Assembly (NCBI RefSeq): GCF_015694405.1
Contig: NZ_JADQDB010000004.1
Location: 248,001 to 312,000, forward strand
DNA: 64,000 bases
Direction of reading: 5' to 3'
Origin: Pelagibacterium limicola
GTDB taxonomy: Bacteria; Pseudomonadota; Alphaproteobacteria; Rhizobiales; Devosiaceae
Below, piece after piece: positions 42,268 through 51,010 of this stretch. How positions within the stretch are numbered: the stretch's first letter is position 1; each line of letters begins with the position of its first letter. Under the pieces are notes generated by a model. That model was not told the origin of the DNA and did not search any database. It was given only the letters and a program-made list of their open reading frames with translations. The translations under genes were made by a program, and so were the position numbers.

Positions 42268-42687
42268 ATGGTTTTCAGTGCATTCACCCAAATCAGTATC
42301 TGGGGCGCTCTTGCGGCTTCCGCGTTCAGCTTCGTATTCGGCGGCGTGTATTATGGCGTCCTGGCACCCAAATACTACGCAAGATCGCTGGGACGGGAGT
42401 CTGAGCCGGCCACCAAGCCGGACATGCTTACCATCCTCGGCCCCTTCGTGTGCAACATCGTGATGATTGTCACGACGGCTGCGATCATGCGCATGATCGG
42501 CATTGCCTCGCTTGCGGATGCCCTGTGGCTCGGGCTGGTAATCGGTGCCGGCTATCTCCTTCCGATGTGCTTGACGATCGCGATCAATCCCAATTTCCCC
42601 AAGCCGTTCTCCTACACGACGGTGAACGCGCCCTATTTCCTGGTCAGCAGTCTCGTGATGAGCGCCGTGCTGTTCCTGTTGCAGTAA
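42268..42687 (+). CDS. DUF1761-family membrane protein
   Basis: A 139-residue protein with four hydrophobic helices: ISIWGALAASAFSFVFGGVY (with GVYYGVLAPKYY, the DUF1761 signature), LTILGPFVCNIVMIVTTAAI, ALWLGLVIGAGYLLPMCLTI and YFLVSSLVMSAVLFLLQ. Function unknown; such proteins are often next to WYL regulators, as here. An intrinsic terminator follows 50 bp later. Confidence 0.85.
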   Translation: MVFSAFTQISIWGALAASAFSFVFGGVYYGVLAPKYYARSLGRESEPATKPDMLTILGPFVCNIVMIVTTAAIMRMIGIASLADALWLGLVIGAGYLLPMCLTIAINPNFPKPFSYTTVNAPYFLVSSLVMSAVLFLLQ

Positions 42688-42737
42688 GCGTGTCTCGCGC
42701 CCAAGCCGCTGACGATGTGAGGCCCTTTGAGTGCCGG

Positions 42738-42778
42738 AACTGCAGGCGAGAATTATGGAAATCCCGCCTGCAGTTTTT
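42738..42778 (+). terminator. intrinsic terminator after the DUF1761 gene
   Basis: Arms AACTGCAGGCG (42738-42748) and CGCCTGCAGTT (42765-42775), 16-nt loop, then TTT. Perfect 11-bp stem with a T-run on the plus strand. Confidence 0.82.
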
Positions 42779-42824
42779 GCATAGACGGTTATGGCCAGCC
42801 GAAAGTGTACGCTGCAGGTTCCGC

Positions 42825-43916
42825 TCAATGCCCCGCCCGTCGCTCGATGGCGTAGCGCGTCAGGGCGCCGAAGCGGTAGAGGCCGTGGACGAATTTTGAG
42901 TAGGGCATGGAGAGGAACAGGGCGAATACGACGCCAAGATGCAGCGCCAGCAGGATGCCCATTGCGGGAGTCACGCGCAACAGCATCAGTGCCATCCCCG
43001 ACAGGCCCGTCAGCAGCAGCATCAGGATGAAGCCGGTATCCATGCCAAGCCGCGCGGTGTCGAGCATGTCCGGTTCGCGTTTGAACTTGGCGACCAGCAG
43101 CCCGATTGGCCCGGCGATAAGCCCGATGCCGCCCAGCGTTCCGAGCAATTTGGGAAGCTGGTACCAGTCATAAGGCGCGGGCATGGCGAGCAGGTAGTGG
43201 TAGACGCTCCCCGCCGTGGTTGCGGCAAAGCACAGCATGAAGCCGTAGAAGGTGAGGTGGTGATAGATCCGCCGCCGGTCGGTCGGCCGTTCATCTTCGT
43301 TGTAGCACCCGACGCCCCCGCCATCGAGATAGCGCAGCGAGGAGGCATCCTTGATCGCCTGCCAGAGCGAGGGCGTGTCCTCGCCCTTGAGGCCATTTGC
43401 TCCGATATCGCGCCAGAAATTGCGAAAACCCATGGTCAGTGCGACGACGGTGAAGGCCGTGACGGCGAGAAAGATGCCCGCCATTACGTTATGCGGCATC
43501 AGGCGGTAGAAATTCCCGCCATCGGTGAAGAGTACGTCGGGATCGTGCCAGAGGACGAACCCGAGGATGAAGATTGCGACACTGAGTGCTGCGACGATCG
43601 AGATCGCCATCCCGTTGCGATCGAACAGCGGTTGCAGGAAACCCGGCCAGGCATAGGCGCGATAGGAATCTCCGCGCACCTGCGCCAGGACCTTGGGGAC
43701 GTTGACATCGAATTCGTGCGGGGGCGAGAATTGGCAATCGACGTAACAGGCCCCGCACCCGTGGCAGAGATTGGCGAGGTAGTTGAGATCGCCATCGTCA
43801 AAGGCCCGGCGCATCTCCATGGCGGGAAACACAGCGCACAACCCCTCGCAATAGCGGCATGAATTGCAGACCGTCGTCAGGCGGTCGGCTTCGGCCAGAT
43901 TGTCGCTAGCGTGCAT
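42825..43916 (-). CDS. tcuB: tricarballylate utilisation 4Fe-4S membrane protein TcuB
   Basis: A 363-residue protein. The N-terminus has two cysteine sets for iron-sulfur clusters: CNSCRYCEGLC and CHGCGACYVDC. Six or so membrane helices follow (MAISIVAALSVAIFILGFVL, MAGIFLAVTAFTVVALTMGF, FYGFMLCFAATTAGSVYHYL). In Salmonella TcuB reoxidises the FADH2 of TcuA and passes electrons to the quinone pool. The start ATG at 43916 overlaps the tcuA stop by 11 bp. Confidence 0.93.
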   Translation of the reverse strand: MHASDNLAEADRLTTVCNSCRYCEGLCAVFPAMEMRRAFDDGDLNYLANLCHGCGACYVDCQFSPPHEFDVNVPKVLAQVRGDSYRAYAWPGFLQPLFDRNGMAISIVAALSVAIFILGFVLWHDPDVLFTDGGNFYRLMPHNVMAGIFLAVTAFTVVALTMGFRNFWRDIGANGLKGEDTPSLWQAIKDASSLRYLDGGGVGCYNEDERPTDRRRIYHHLTFYGFMLCFAATTAGSVYHYLLAMPAPYDWYQLPKLLGTLGGIGLIAGPIGLLVAKFKREPDMLDTARLGMDTGFILMLLLTGLSGMALMLLRVTPAMGILLALHLGVVFALFLSMPYSKFVHGLYRFGALTRYAIERRAGH

Positions 43917-45294
43917 GTTTTGCGGCCTCCTCGCCTGCAATGCGTCCGAAGACGGACCCGATCGTCATGCCGATGCCGGCCGCATAGCCGCGTCCGAGCA
44001 CATTGCCAGCCATGATTTCCCCGGCGGCAAAAAGGTTCGCCGCCGACCCACCGCCTGCCAGTTGCATCCGGGCCTGTTTGTCGACCTTCGTGCCGAGATA
44101 GGTGAAGGTGATGCCCGGGCGGACGGGATAGGCATAGTAAGGGGGCTGCTCGAGCCGCCGCGCCCAGTGGCTCTTGGGCGGATCGAGCCCTTCGGTACGG
44201 CAATCGTCGAAGACCGTGTGGTCGAAAGTGCCTTCCCTGACCGATGCGTTGAACCGGTTCACCGTGGCCGTCAGCGCCTCGGAAGAGAGCTCGAGCTTTT
44301 CGGCGAGCCTAGCGATGGTCTCGGCTGTCACCGGCGGGTAGAGGGAGGGCATGAACAGTTCGAGCGAATGCGCATCGAAGATGATGTAGGCGATCTGGTC
44401 GGGCTGTGCGGCGACAAGGCGCCCCCATATCGCATAGCGTTTGGGCCAGAAGTCCTCGCCCTCGTCGTAGAAGCGCTGGGCGTTTTTGTTGACGACGATA
44501 CCGAACACCACGCAATCGAGGCGCGTGATGATCCCGCCATCGAATTTAGGCGCCCGTGCGTCGATGGCCACCGCGTGGCATTGGGTCGGATCGCTGACGG
44601 GCGCAATGCCTTTTTCAAGAAGGCGCTTGAGGATGTCGCCGCGATTATAGGGCGTGCCGCGGATGAGGAAATTGTCGGCCGGCGGGCCCCAATGTTCCTT
44701 GAGCCATTCGATATTGGCCTCGAACCCGCCCGCCGCCGCGACAACGGATTTGGCCCGGATGGTCCGCATTTCACCATCGATTCTGGCGGTGACCGAACGG
44801 CACTGCCCGCCTTCGATGTCGAAATCGAGGACAGGAGAGTCGTAATGAACCTCGACGCCGAGCTTTTCGGCAGTGAGATAAAGCGCGTTGAGCATGGCGC
44901 GGCCGCCGCCAAGAAAAAAGGAATTGGTGCGGCCAAGGCTCAGCGTGCCGCCGAGCGAGGGCTGAAAGCGCACGCCCTGTTCGGTGATCCAGTTGAGCAT
45001 GGGCTTGGACAGGGCGATCATGTGCCTGGCCAGCGCCTCGTCGGTGTGCCCTTCGGTGACGCGATAGAGATCGTCCCAGAACTCGTCTTCCGTATAGGGG
45101 CCGGTGAGGAAATCGGTGGCGGCGTCATGAGCGCAGCGCATGTTGCGGGTGTGCCGGGTGTTGCCGCCGCGATAGAATTTCGGCGCAGCCTCGAGCACCA
45201 GAACCGAGCGTCCGGCCCGGCGCGCGGCAATGGCGGCACATAGGGCGGCATTGCCGCCGCCCACGACGAGAACGTCAATAGCGTCCCGGTCCAT
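43906..45294 (-). CDS. tcuA: FAD-dependent tricarballylate dehydrogenase TcuA
   Basis: A 462-residue flavoprotein of the fumarate reductase/succinate dehydrogenase type: VLVVGGGNAALCAAIAARRA (FAD site), KFYRGGNTRHTRNMR, SVVAAAGGFEANIEWL, and C-terminal GGGSAANLFAAGEIMAGNVL then GRGYAAGIGMTIGSVFGR. TcuA oxidises tricarballylate to cis-aconitate. It is coupled to tcuB and divergent from a GntR regulator, with a three-unit GTATAC array between. The substrate here may be a related tricarboxylate. Confidence 0.93.
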   Translation of the reverse strand: MDRDAIDVLVVGGGNAALCAAIAARRAGRSVLVLEAAPKFYRGGNTRHTRNMRCAHDAATDFLTGPYTEDEFWDDLYRVTEGHTDEALARHMIALSKPMLNWITEQGVRFQPSLGGTLSLGRTNSFFLGGGRAMLNALYLTAEKLGVEVHYDSPVLDFDIEGGQCRSVTARIDGEMRTIRAKSVVAAAGGFEANIEWLKEHWGPPADNFLIRGTPYNRGDILKRLLEKGIAPVSDPTQCHAVAIDARAPKFDGGIITRLDCVVFGIVVNKNAQRFYDEGEDFWPKRYAIWGRLVAAQPDQIAYIIFDAHSLELFMPSLYPPVTAETIARLAEKLELSSEALTATVNRFNASVREGTFDHTVFDDCRTEGLDPPKSHWARRLEQPPYYAYPVRPGITFTYLGTKVDKQARMQLAGGGSAANLFAAGEIMAGNVLGRGYAAGIGMTIGSVFGRIAGEEAAKHAR

Positions 45295-45316
45295 CGAAAT
45301 CCCTCAGCAATAGATT

Positions 45317-45342
45317 GTATACAATAGTATACATACGTATAC
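45317..45342. promoter_or_regulatory. three GTATAC sites at exact 10-bp spacing
   Basis: GTATAC occurs at 45317-45322, 45327-45332 and 45337-45342, on the same helix face, in the 122-bp spacer of tcuA and the GntR gene. The flanks are A/T-rich (TTGTATACAA, TAGTATACAT, ACGTATACAA). It fits a multi-dimer operator for the GntR protein. Confidence 0.75.
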
Positions 45343-45416
45343 AACTGCATGCAGGCTTGTCACGAGGAATTTGCACGCTAGATCGTTTGGGGGAAAATCG
45401 GCATGAGGCAGAGGCG

Positions 45417-46052
45417 ATGAGGGCAGGGCTGTCGCGAGCGGAGAGCGTGTTTCAAACGCTCAAGCAATGGATCGGGGAAGGTACCCTCCCGGCCGGTCGG
45501 CGCATGCGGGAGGAAGACCTTGCCGAGATGCTGGGGGTCAGCCGCACACCTGTGCGCGAAGCCTTGGGGCGGCTCGAGGCGCGCGGGCTCGTTTCGCCGG
45601 GCGCCGATGGGCTGGTCGTGACTGAACTGACGCGGCACCAGGTTATGGAGCTCTATTCGGCCCGTGGCATCCTTGAGGGTGCCGCAGCGCGGCTCGCTGC
45701 CGAAAACGCCTCCCAATCCGACATCGCCGCGATGGAGCACCTGCTGGAATTGTTCTCCCGTAATGAGGGCGACGCCGAGGCGGCCGCGCGGCTCAACATC
45801 GCGTTCCACGACGCGATCTATGAGGCCGCCCATAACGGCTATATCCAGCGTATGCTCGGTGAGCTCAACGACACGCTTACGCTGCTGCCGAGCACGACCT
45901 TCACGGTCGAGGGTCGGCCCGAGGCCGCCATCGGCGAGCACCGCGGCGTCCTCTCGGCCATCATCGCGCGCCGCCCGGACGATGCCGACAGGGCCGCCCG
46001 CGATCACATCGCCAACGCCCTCAAGGCACGGCTGGTGCTGATGTTTGCTTAA
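45417..46052 (+). CDS. GntR-family (FadR-subfamily) regulator of tcuAB
   Basis: A 211-residue protein: winged helix with LPAGRRMREEDLAEMLGVSR then TPVREALGRLEARGLVSPGA, and an all-helical FCD ligand domain with metal-type residues (HDAIYEAAHN, EHRGVLSAII). FCD regulators bind small organic acids. It is divergent from tcuA across the GTATAC array, so local control is likely. The start is the ATG at 45417 after GAGG. Its stop overlaps that of tctC by 4 bp, convergent. Confidence 0.9.
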   Translation: MRAGLSRAESVFQTLKQWIGEGTLPAGRRMREEDLAEMLGVSRTPVREALGRLEARGLVSPGADGLVVTELTRHQVMELYSARGILEGAAARLAAENASQSDIAAMEHLLELFSRNEGDAEAAARLNIAFHDAIYEAAHNGYIQRMLGELNDTLTLLPSTTFTVEGRPEAAIGEHRGVLSAIIARRPDDADRAARDHIANALKARLVLMFA

Positions 46053-47146
46053 TCGCTGAGCCGTACCGAATATTCGCTCGATAGCATGGTGAGGATGCGG
46101 CGGCGGACTTCGGGCTCGATCGTCGTTCCGGCTACGAACAGCGCCTCGGCGGCGCGGCCGGTCACCTGACCATAGGCCCCCAGTACCGCGTGGACACGGG
46201 CTTCGTATTCGGGATCGGCAAAGACATCGCGCCAGGCCTGCTGCCACGCCTCAACGATCTCGGGCGGCGTGCCTGCCGGCAGGACGACCATTTTCTGGGC
46301 CGCAAACCCGGCAATGTTAAAGGCCTTGTAGGCGTCGTAATCGGGGCCCGAAGGAGCGACGCCGAACAGCATCTCGTAGACTTCCTCGAGGATCGGCAGG
46401 TCGGGGAAGGTGGGATCGCGCTGCATCTGGCCGTGCTCGTCGAGCACTCCCCAGCTCATGAGAGGCACCGCGTTACCCGCTTCGATCATCGGCACCACAT
46501 TGCGCAGAAAGGATGCGGTGGTCTGATAATCGATGGTCACCTCGCCGCGCGACATGGCAATCAACCCGTCGCCCCGGCCGGTATAGCCAAAGACGTAATC
46601 GACATCGAGACCGAGCAGGCGAAAGGCGAGCATGGGCACGAGATCGAGCGAGGTCGGCCCCTGGCTCGCAAAGACCAGCCGCTGGTCCCTGAGCTTGGCG
46701 AAATCCTGGGGCGATGTCACACCGGTTTCCGGCGCCACATAGACCACCCCGCCGGTGGGGGCGACCATAACCGGCTCCCAGTCCTTGTATTCGTAGCGTA
46801 CGCGCAGATCGCCGAGCAGATAGGGAAACTGGGTGGAACCGGAGGTGCCAAGGACAGTAAGCCCGTCGGGGCGCGCGCGGCTGGCAAAAAGGTTCGGCCC
46901 TCGTGTCCCGCCGCCGCCTGGCTCGTTGACGATCCTGATTTCGGGATTGCCCGGAAGGTGCCGGGCGAGAAAGGGTGCGTTGAACCGCGCCCAAGTATCG
47001 GACCCGCCCCCCTGGGTGAACGGAATGATCCAGTCGATCGTCTTGCCGGCAAAGCTGACCGGGTCCGCCTCGCTCTGGGCGGGCCCGCTACCTGTCAAGC
47101 CGAGCGCGAGCATCAGCCCGCCGACCCAGCCAAGCATACGTCCCAT
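46049..47146 (-). CDS. tctC: TctC-type tripartite tricarboxylate transporter binding protein (paralogue 1)
   Basis: A 365-residue periplasmic binding protein: signal peptide (MGRMLGWVGGLMLALGLTG), TIDWIIPFTQGGGSDTWARF, GTSGSTQFPYLLGD, VFASQGPTSLDLVPMLAFRL, VFGYTGRGDGL. TTT binding proteins deliver carboxylates to TctAB. It is divergent from tctDE and close to the paralogue at 49745; one of the two may be a sensor accessory. The ATG at 47146 follows GGAGGA, spaced 4 nt. Confidence 0.93.
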   Translation of the reverse strand: MGRMLGWVGGLMLALGLTGSGPAQSEADPVSFAGKTIDWIIPFTQGGGSDTWARFNAPFLARHLPGNPEIRIVNEPGGGGTRGPNLFASRARPDGLTVLGTSGSTQFPYLLGDLRVRYEYKDWEPVMVAPTGGVVYVAPETGVTSPQDFAKLRDQRLVFASQGPTSLDLVPMLAFRLLGLDVDYVFGYTGRGDGLIAMSRGEVTIDYQTTASFLRNVVPMIEAGNAVPLMSWGVLDEHGQMQRDPTFPDLPILEEVYEMLFGVAPSGPDYDAYKAFNIAGFAAQKMVVLPAGTPPEIVEAWQQAWRDVFADPEYEARVHAVLGAYGQVTGRAAEALFVAGTTIEPEVRRRILTMLSSEYSVRLSD

Positions 47147-47319
47147 CGAGTCCTCCCCGGTGCCGTCAGGAATGAAACCGCCTTCCATTTTCGGCCCGAA
47201 CCTCCGTTTTTCTAGCGCCTCAATTGCCGCGAGGCCACCCCTTGCGTGAAAAGGCTTGCCACCCGGGCGGGGCCGGGGACACACTCGCCTTATCGAACGG
47301 ACAGGGAGGATTGCCGCGC

Positions 47320-47994
47320 GTGCGCATCGTCTTGATCGAGGACAACACCATGCTGGCGCGCGCCGTGATCCAGGCACTGGAGGATGAGGGCCACGCCGTG
47401 GACTGGCTCGCCAATGGCGAGGATGGCGGACGGTTTCTGGCGACCGAAGGTGCCGATCTCGCCATTGTCGACATCAACCTGCCCAAGCGCAGCGGGCTCG
47501 AGGTCATCCGCACGCTCGGGGCCGAACGCCGCGACATTCCTGTCCTCGTTCTCACCGCCCGCGACAGCCTTGGGGATCGGATCGAGGGGCTCGATGCCGG
47601 AGCCGACGACTACATGACCAAGCCGTTCGAAATGGCCGAGTTGAGCGCTCGCGTCAGGGCACTGGGGCGGCGGCGGGGCAAGCGGCTGCACAATGTCGAG
47701 ACCTGCGGCGCGCTCGAGTTCGACCGCCTGTCGCGTCAGCTTTCCTCCCCCGAGGGCCCCATCGCCCTGCCGCGTCGCGAGCTCGCGCTCTGGGAAGTCC
47801 TCCTCGATCACGCCGGGCGCGTCGTCTCCAAGGACGCGTTATGCGACAGCATCTATGGAACTGGCGCCGATATCGAGGTCAACGCCGTGGAACTGCTGGT
47901 GTCGCGCCTGCGCCGCAAGATCGAGGGGCACGGGGTGACCATCCGGGCCATCAGAGGGCTTGGATACGTCCTGCAAAGGATTGAGGCGCAATGA
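47320..47994 (+). CDS. tctD: OmpR-type response regulator TctD
   Basis: A 224-residue regulator: receiver with acidic LIEDN, phospho-Asp in LAIVDINLPKRSG, Thr in VLVLTARD and Lys in MTKPFEM, then a winged-helix output (RRELALWEVLLDHAGRVVSK, VELLVSRLRRKI, IRAIRGLGYVL). TctD controls tricarboxylate transport. The GTG at 47320, after AGGGAGGA with ~10-bp spacing, is chosen over the TTG at 47311. Its stop overlaps tctE (ATGA). Confidence 0.92.
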   Translation: MRIVLIEDNTMLARAVIQALEDEGHAVDWLANGEDGGRFLATEGADLAIVDINLPKRSGLEVIRTLGAERRDIPVLVLTARDSLGDRIEGLDAGADDYMTKPFEMAELSARVRALGRRRGKRLHNVETCGALEFDRLSRQLSSPEGPIALPRRELALWEVLLDHAGRVVSKDALCDSIYGTGADIEVNAVELLVSRLRRKIEGHGVTIRAIRGLGYVLQRIEAQ

Positions 47995-49403
47995 ACCAGC
48001 CCCGTCCGCGCCCCGACAGCCTCCGCGCGCGCCTTTTCGTCCTGATCGTCGTGCCGCTGATCTTCGTTGCCCTGGCGTCGAGCCTCGTGCGCTACTGGTC
48101 GGCGCAGGACATGTCCAAGGACCTCTACGACGATACGCTCAAGGTGGTCGCCCATGCGGTGGCACGCGAGGTGGTGCTAACCAAGGGTGATCTGCTCACC
48201 GACGCCTTGCTCGATTCTCTCGTCGGTGCGCTTGGGGACCCGATTTTCTATCAGGTGCGTGCTGCGGACGGTCGCTTCGTCACCGGCCATTCCGATGCGC
48301 CAATCGCAACCCATGAGCTCGAACTGCCCGGCGGCACGCCGGTCTTCTTCGACGCGATCTATCACGACCGTCCGGTGCGCGCGGTGATCCTGCGCGAGTT
48401 CATCGCCGACCCCGATTTCGACGGCTGGACCACCGTTCAGGTCTGGCAAACGGTCACCCAGCGGCAGGCACTTAGCCTGACCCTTCTCGGCCAATCGGCC
48501 CTCAATCTGTTCCTTTTGGTCGGTTCGGCCGCGATCCTCGTCTGGTTCGGTATCAATCGCGGGTTAGGACCGCTCACCGATTTGCGGGCCGCCGTTGCAC
48601 TCCGTTCTGCAAGCGAACTCAACCCGATCCGCCGCCCTGTACCCTCCGAGGTGGCCCCGCTCGTCGAGACGATCAACAACCTCTTCGCCCGGTTGCGCGA
48701 GGAGCTCGACCGGCGCAACGCCTTCATCGGCAATGCCGCGCATCAATTGCGCAACCCGGTAGCAGCTATTCAAGCACAGGCGGAATCCGCCATCACGGCC
48801 AGCGATGAGGCCGGGCGTATGGCCCGCCTGCACGACCTCGCGGAAGCAGCGCGGCGTCTTTCGCGCATGAGCAACCAGTTGCTCAATTTCGACATCGCCT
48901 CGGAGGGCAGCGAGGCAAACCTCGCGCCGCCATCCGATCTTTCGGAAATGGTGGCGGAGGTGGCGCGCCGTCACGTCCCCCGCGCGCTCAAGGCGGGGGT
49001 CGAAATGGCTCTTGAACCGTCCGCTACCCCCCTGCCAGTTGCGGGTAACCGGGTGATGATCGAGGAAGCCATCGACAATCTCATCGACAATGCGCTCAAA
49101 TATGGCTGCCAGCAAGGCGGACACCTGTCTCTCCGCGTGGTCCGCGTCAACGGCAATGCCGTTCTGACGGTGGAAGATGACGGCCCAGGCATCCCGCAAG
49201 ACGCCGCCGAGCGTGTCTTTGACAGGTTCGTCCGGCTGGCTGACGACGACGAAAGCGGCTGCGGTCTGGGGCTCTCGATTGTCCGCGCCATAGCGCAAGC
49301 GGCCGGCGGAACGGTAACGATTGTCCCGGCGGAAAACGGCTGCACGATGCAACTGACGCTGCCGATTGCCGAAGCGGCGGATAGCCGGATCGCGGCTGAA
49401 TAA
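47991..49403 (+). CDS. tctE: sensor histidine kinase TctE
   Basis: A 470-residue kinase: N-terminal helix (LFVLIVVPLIFVALASSLVR), periplasmic loop to ~residue 165, second helix (ALNLFLLVGSAAILVWFGIN), HAMP-like RGLGPLTDLRAAVALRS, H-box NAAHQLRNPVAAIQAQAES, N-box EAIDNLIDNALKYG, G boxes DDGPGIPQ and GCGLGLSIVRA. It senses tricarboxylate, perhaps via a TctC protein. Translation is coupled to tctD. Confidence 0.93.
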   Translation: MNQPRPRPDSLRARLFVLIVVPLIFVALASSLVRYWSAQDMSKDLYDDTLKVVAHAVAREVVLTKGDLLTDALLDSLVGALGDPIFYQVRAADGRFVTGHSDAPIATHELELPGGTPVFFDAIYHDRPVRAVILREFIADPDFDGWTTVQVWQTVTQRQALSLTLLGQSALNLFLLVGSAAILVWFGINRGLGPLTDLRAAVALRSASELNPIRRPVPSEVAPLVETINNLFARLREELDRRNAFIGNAAHQLRNPVAAIQAQAESAITASDEAGRMARLHDLAEAARRLSRMSNQLLNFDIASEGSEANLAPPSDLSEMVAEVARRHVPRALKAGVEMALEPSATPLPVAGNRVMIEEAIDNLIDNALKYGCQQGGHLSLRVVRVNGNAVLTVEDDGPGIPQDAAERVFDRFVRLADDDESGCGLGLSIVRAIAQAAGGTVTIVPAENGCTMQLTLPIAEAADSRIAAE

Positions 49404-49427
49404 GGGGGTGGCCAGCATCCGGGCATG

Positions 49428-49549
49428 GCCCCCACCCCCCGCCCCTCCCCTCAAGGGGGAGGGGAATCCTTTCAGTGCTTTTGGCAGGCACTTTCCTCAT
49501 CCGCCATGTAGTCCCCCTCCTCCTTGAGGGGAGGGGCTAGGGGTGGTGG
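49428..49549. repeat. GC-rich double-palindrome repeat, intergenic
   Basis: Two palindromic units in inverted orientation: CCCCTCCCC-TCAA-GGGGGAGGGG (49442-49464) and a second with CCTTGAGGGG (49512-49548), 47 bp apart, with the outer CCCCCAC/GGGGTGG flanks also pairing. Same family as at 6981 and 57621. The stretch 49404-49744 between tctE and tctC holds no gene. Confidence 0.8.
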
Positions 49550-49744
49550 ATAACGCAGGTTGAGCGGCTCCTAACGCGGTCCTGCCCCCGACAGTTTCCC
49601 GACAGCTTGATGTTGCATGATGGCCCAAGGCGAGCGTCCACCGCCCTTGCCGGCATTTCAGCATGTTCGATGAAAGCCGGCCGCAGGAGGAGCCGGTTTG
49701 GGAGGACCGGGCGCTTGGCTTCATATCCTTTGGGAGGACTACAC

Positions 49745-50845
49745 ATGAAAAATTCGCTTCGCTTCGCCAAGGGCGTTGCCGCTGCCGTTGCTGCCGCCGC
49801 TACGCTGGCATTGACTGTCCCGGCCCAGGCCGAGGTCGATTTCTCCGGACAGACCGTCGAATGGTGGATCCCGTTCGGTGAAGGCGGCGGGTCGGACGTC
49901 TGGGCGCGCTTTTATGCGCCCTATCTCTCCAAATACCTGCCCGGCCAGCCCAACGTGATCGTGCGCAACGTTCCCGGCGGCGGTTCGATCACCGGCACCA
50001 ACGAGTTCGTGGCCCGCGCCGCACCGGACGGATTGTCGATCATCGGTACTTCGGGTTCGACGCAGTTTCCCTATCTCCTCGGCGACAGCCGCGTGCAATA
50101 TGAATATGCCGATCTCGAGCCCGTGCTCGTCTCGCCCACCGGTGGCGTCGTCTATATTCCCGCGCACTTCGGCGTTGCCGATGCGTCCGAGCTCGGCAAG
50201 CTGATGGGTACCGAACTGATCTATGCCAGCCAGGGCGCAACGTCGCTCGATCTCGTGCCTATGCTGGCCTTCGAGGTCATGGGCCTCAATGTCCGCCACG
50301 TCTTCGGCATGACCGGGCGCGGCGATGGTCGTCTGGCTTTCGAGCGCGGCGAAGCCAACATCGACTACCAGACCTCGTCGGCTTATCTCACCAACGTCCT
50401 GCCGTTGGTGGAAGCGGGCGATGCGGTACCGCTCTTCAGCTGGGGCGTCCTTGACGCACAGGGCAACGTCCAGCGCGACCCGACTTTCCCCGACCTGCCG
50501 CACTTCCTCGAAGCCTATGAAATGGTACACGGTCCGATCTCGGCCTACGGCATCGAGCTTCAGGCCTATCTCGCCTTCTTCGGTTCGGGTTTTGCCGCCC
50601 AGAAGCCGGTAATGCTGCCAAATGGTACGCCAGACGAAATCGTTCAGGTCTATCGCCAGGCGTTCATCGATGCCGTCAACGATCCCGACCTGCAGGCCGC
50701 CAAGGGCGACATCCTCGGCGACTACGAGCAGGCCGTCGGCGATGACGTGGCGGGCGTCTATGCCGCCGCGACCAGCATCGATCCGGTCGCCCGCGACTGG
50801 GTCCGGACCTATCTCTCGGAAAACTACAACGTGACCCTCGACTAG
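49745..50845 (+). CDS. tctC: TctC-type tripartite tricarboxylate transporter binding protein (paralogue 2)
   Basis: A 366-residue protein: signal peptide (KGVAAAVAAAATLALTVPAQ, cleaved before AEVDF), TVEWWIPFGEGGGSDVWARF, GTSGSTQFPYLLGD, IYASQGATSLDLVPMLAFEV, VFGMTGRGDGR. It heads the transporter unit, is followed by an intrinsic terminator and then by tctAB, an order that lets the binding protein outnumber the permease. ATG 49745 follows GGGAGG. It is very similar to the 46049 paralogue. Confidence 0.94.
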   Translation: MKNSLRFAKGVAAAVAAAATLALTVPAQAEVDFSGQTVEWWIPFGEGGGSDVWARFYAPYLSKYLPGQPNVIVRNVPGGGSITGTNEFVARAAPDGLSIIGTSGSTQFPYLLGDSRVQYEYADLEPVLVSPTGGVVYIPAHFGVADASELGKLMGTELIYASQGATSLDLVPMLAFEVMGLNVRHVFGMTGRGDGRLAFERGEANIDYQTSSAYLTNVLPLVEAGDAVPLFSWGVLDAQGNVQRDPTFPDLPHFLEAYEMVHGPISAYGIELQAYLAFFGSGFAAQKPVMLPNGTPDEIVQVYRQAFIDAVNDPDLQAAKGDILGDYEQAVGDDVAGVYAAATSIDPVARDWVRTYLSENYNVTLD

Positions 50846-50854
50846 TCACAAGCG

Positions 50855-50889
50855 GGCGTCGCAGCCATAATAGCTGCGACGCCGTTTTT
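50855..50889 (+). terminator. intrinsic terminator between tctC and tctAB
   Basis: Perfect 11-bp stem GGCGTCGCAGC (50855-50865) / GCTGCGACGCC (50873-50883), loop CATAATA, then GTTTTT. Partial read-through would allow lower tctAB expression; otherwise tctAB needs its own promoter in 50890-51010. Confidence 0.88.
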
Positions 50890-51010
50890 CCGTTTCGGCC
50901 TGCCCCGGTCTCGGTTGGCCGATCTGGCGTGTGGGGGGACCAGACTGTCTGGCTTGCGGACCTGACGAGACGGTCAGTCTCCGCAGGCAACGCGGAAACA
51001 GATCCTGCGG

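Noticed and set aside
43864-45243. A 459-codon plus-strand frame opposite tcuA
   Set aside because: No family features; tcuA on the other strand has full motifs.
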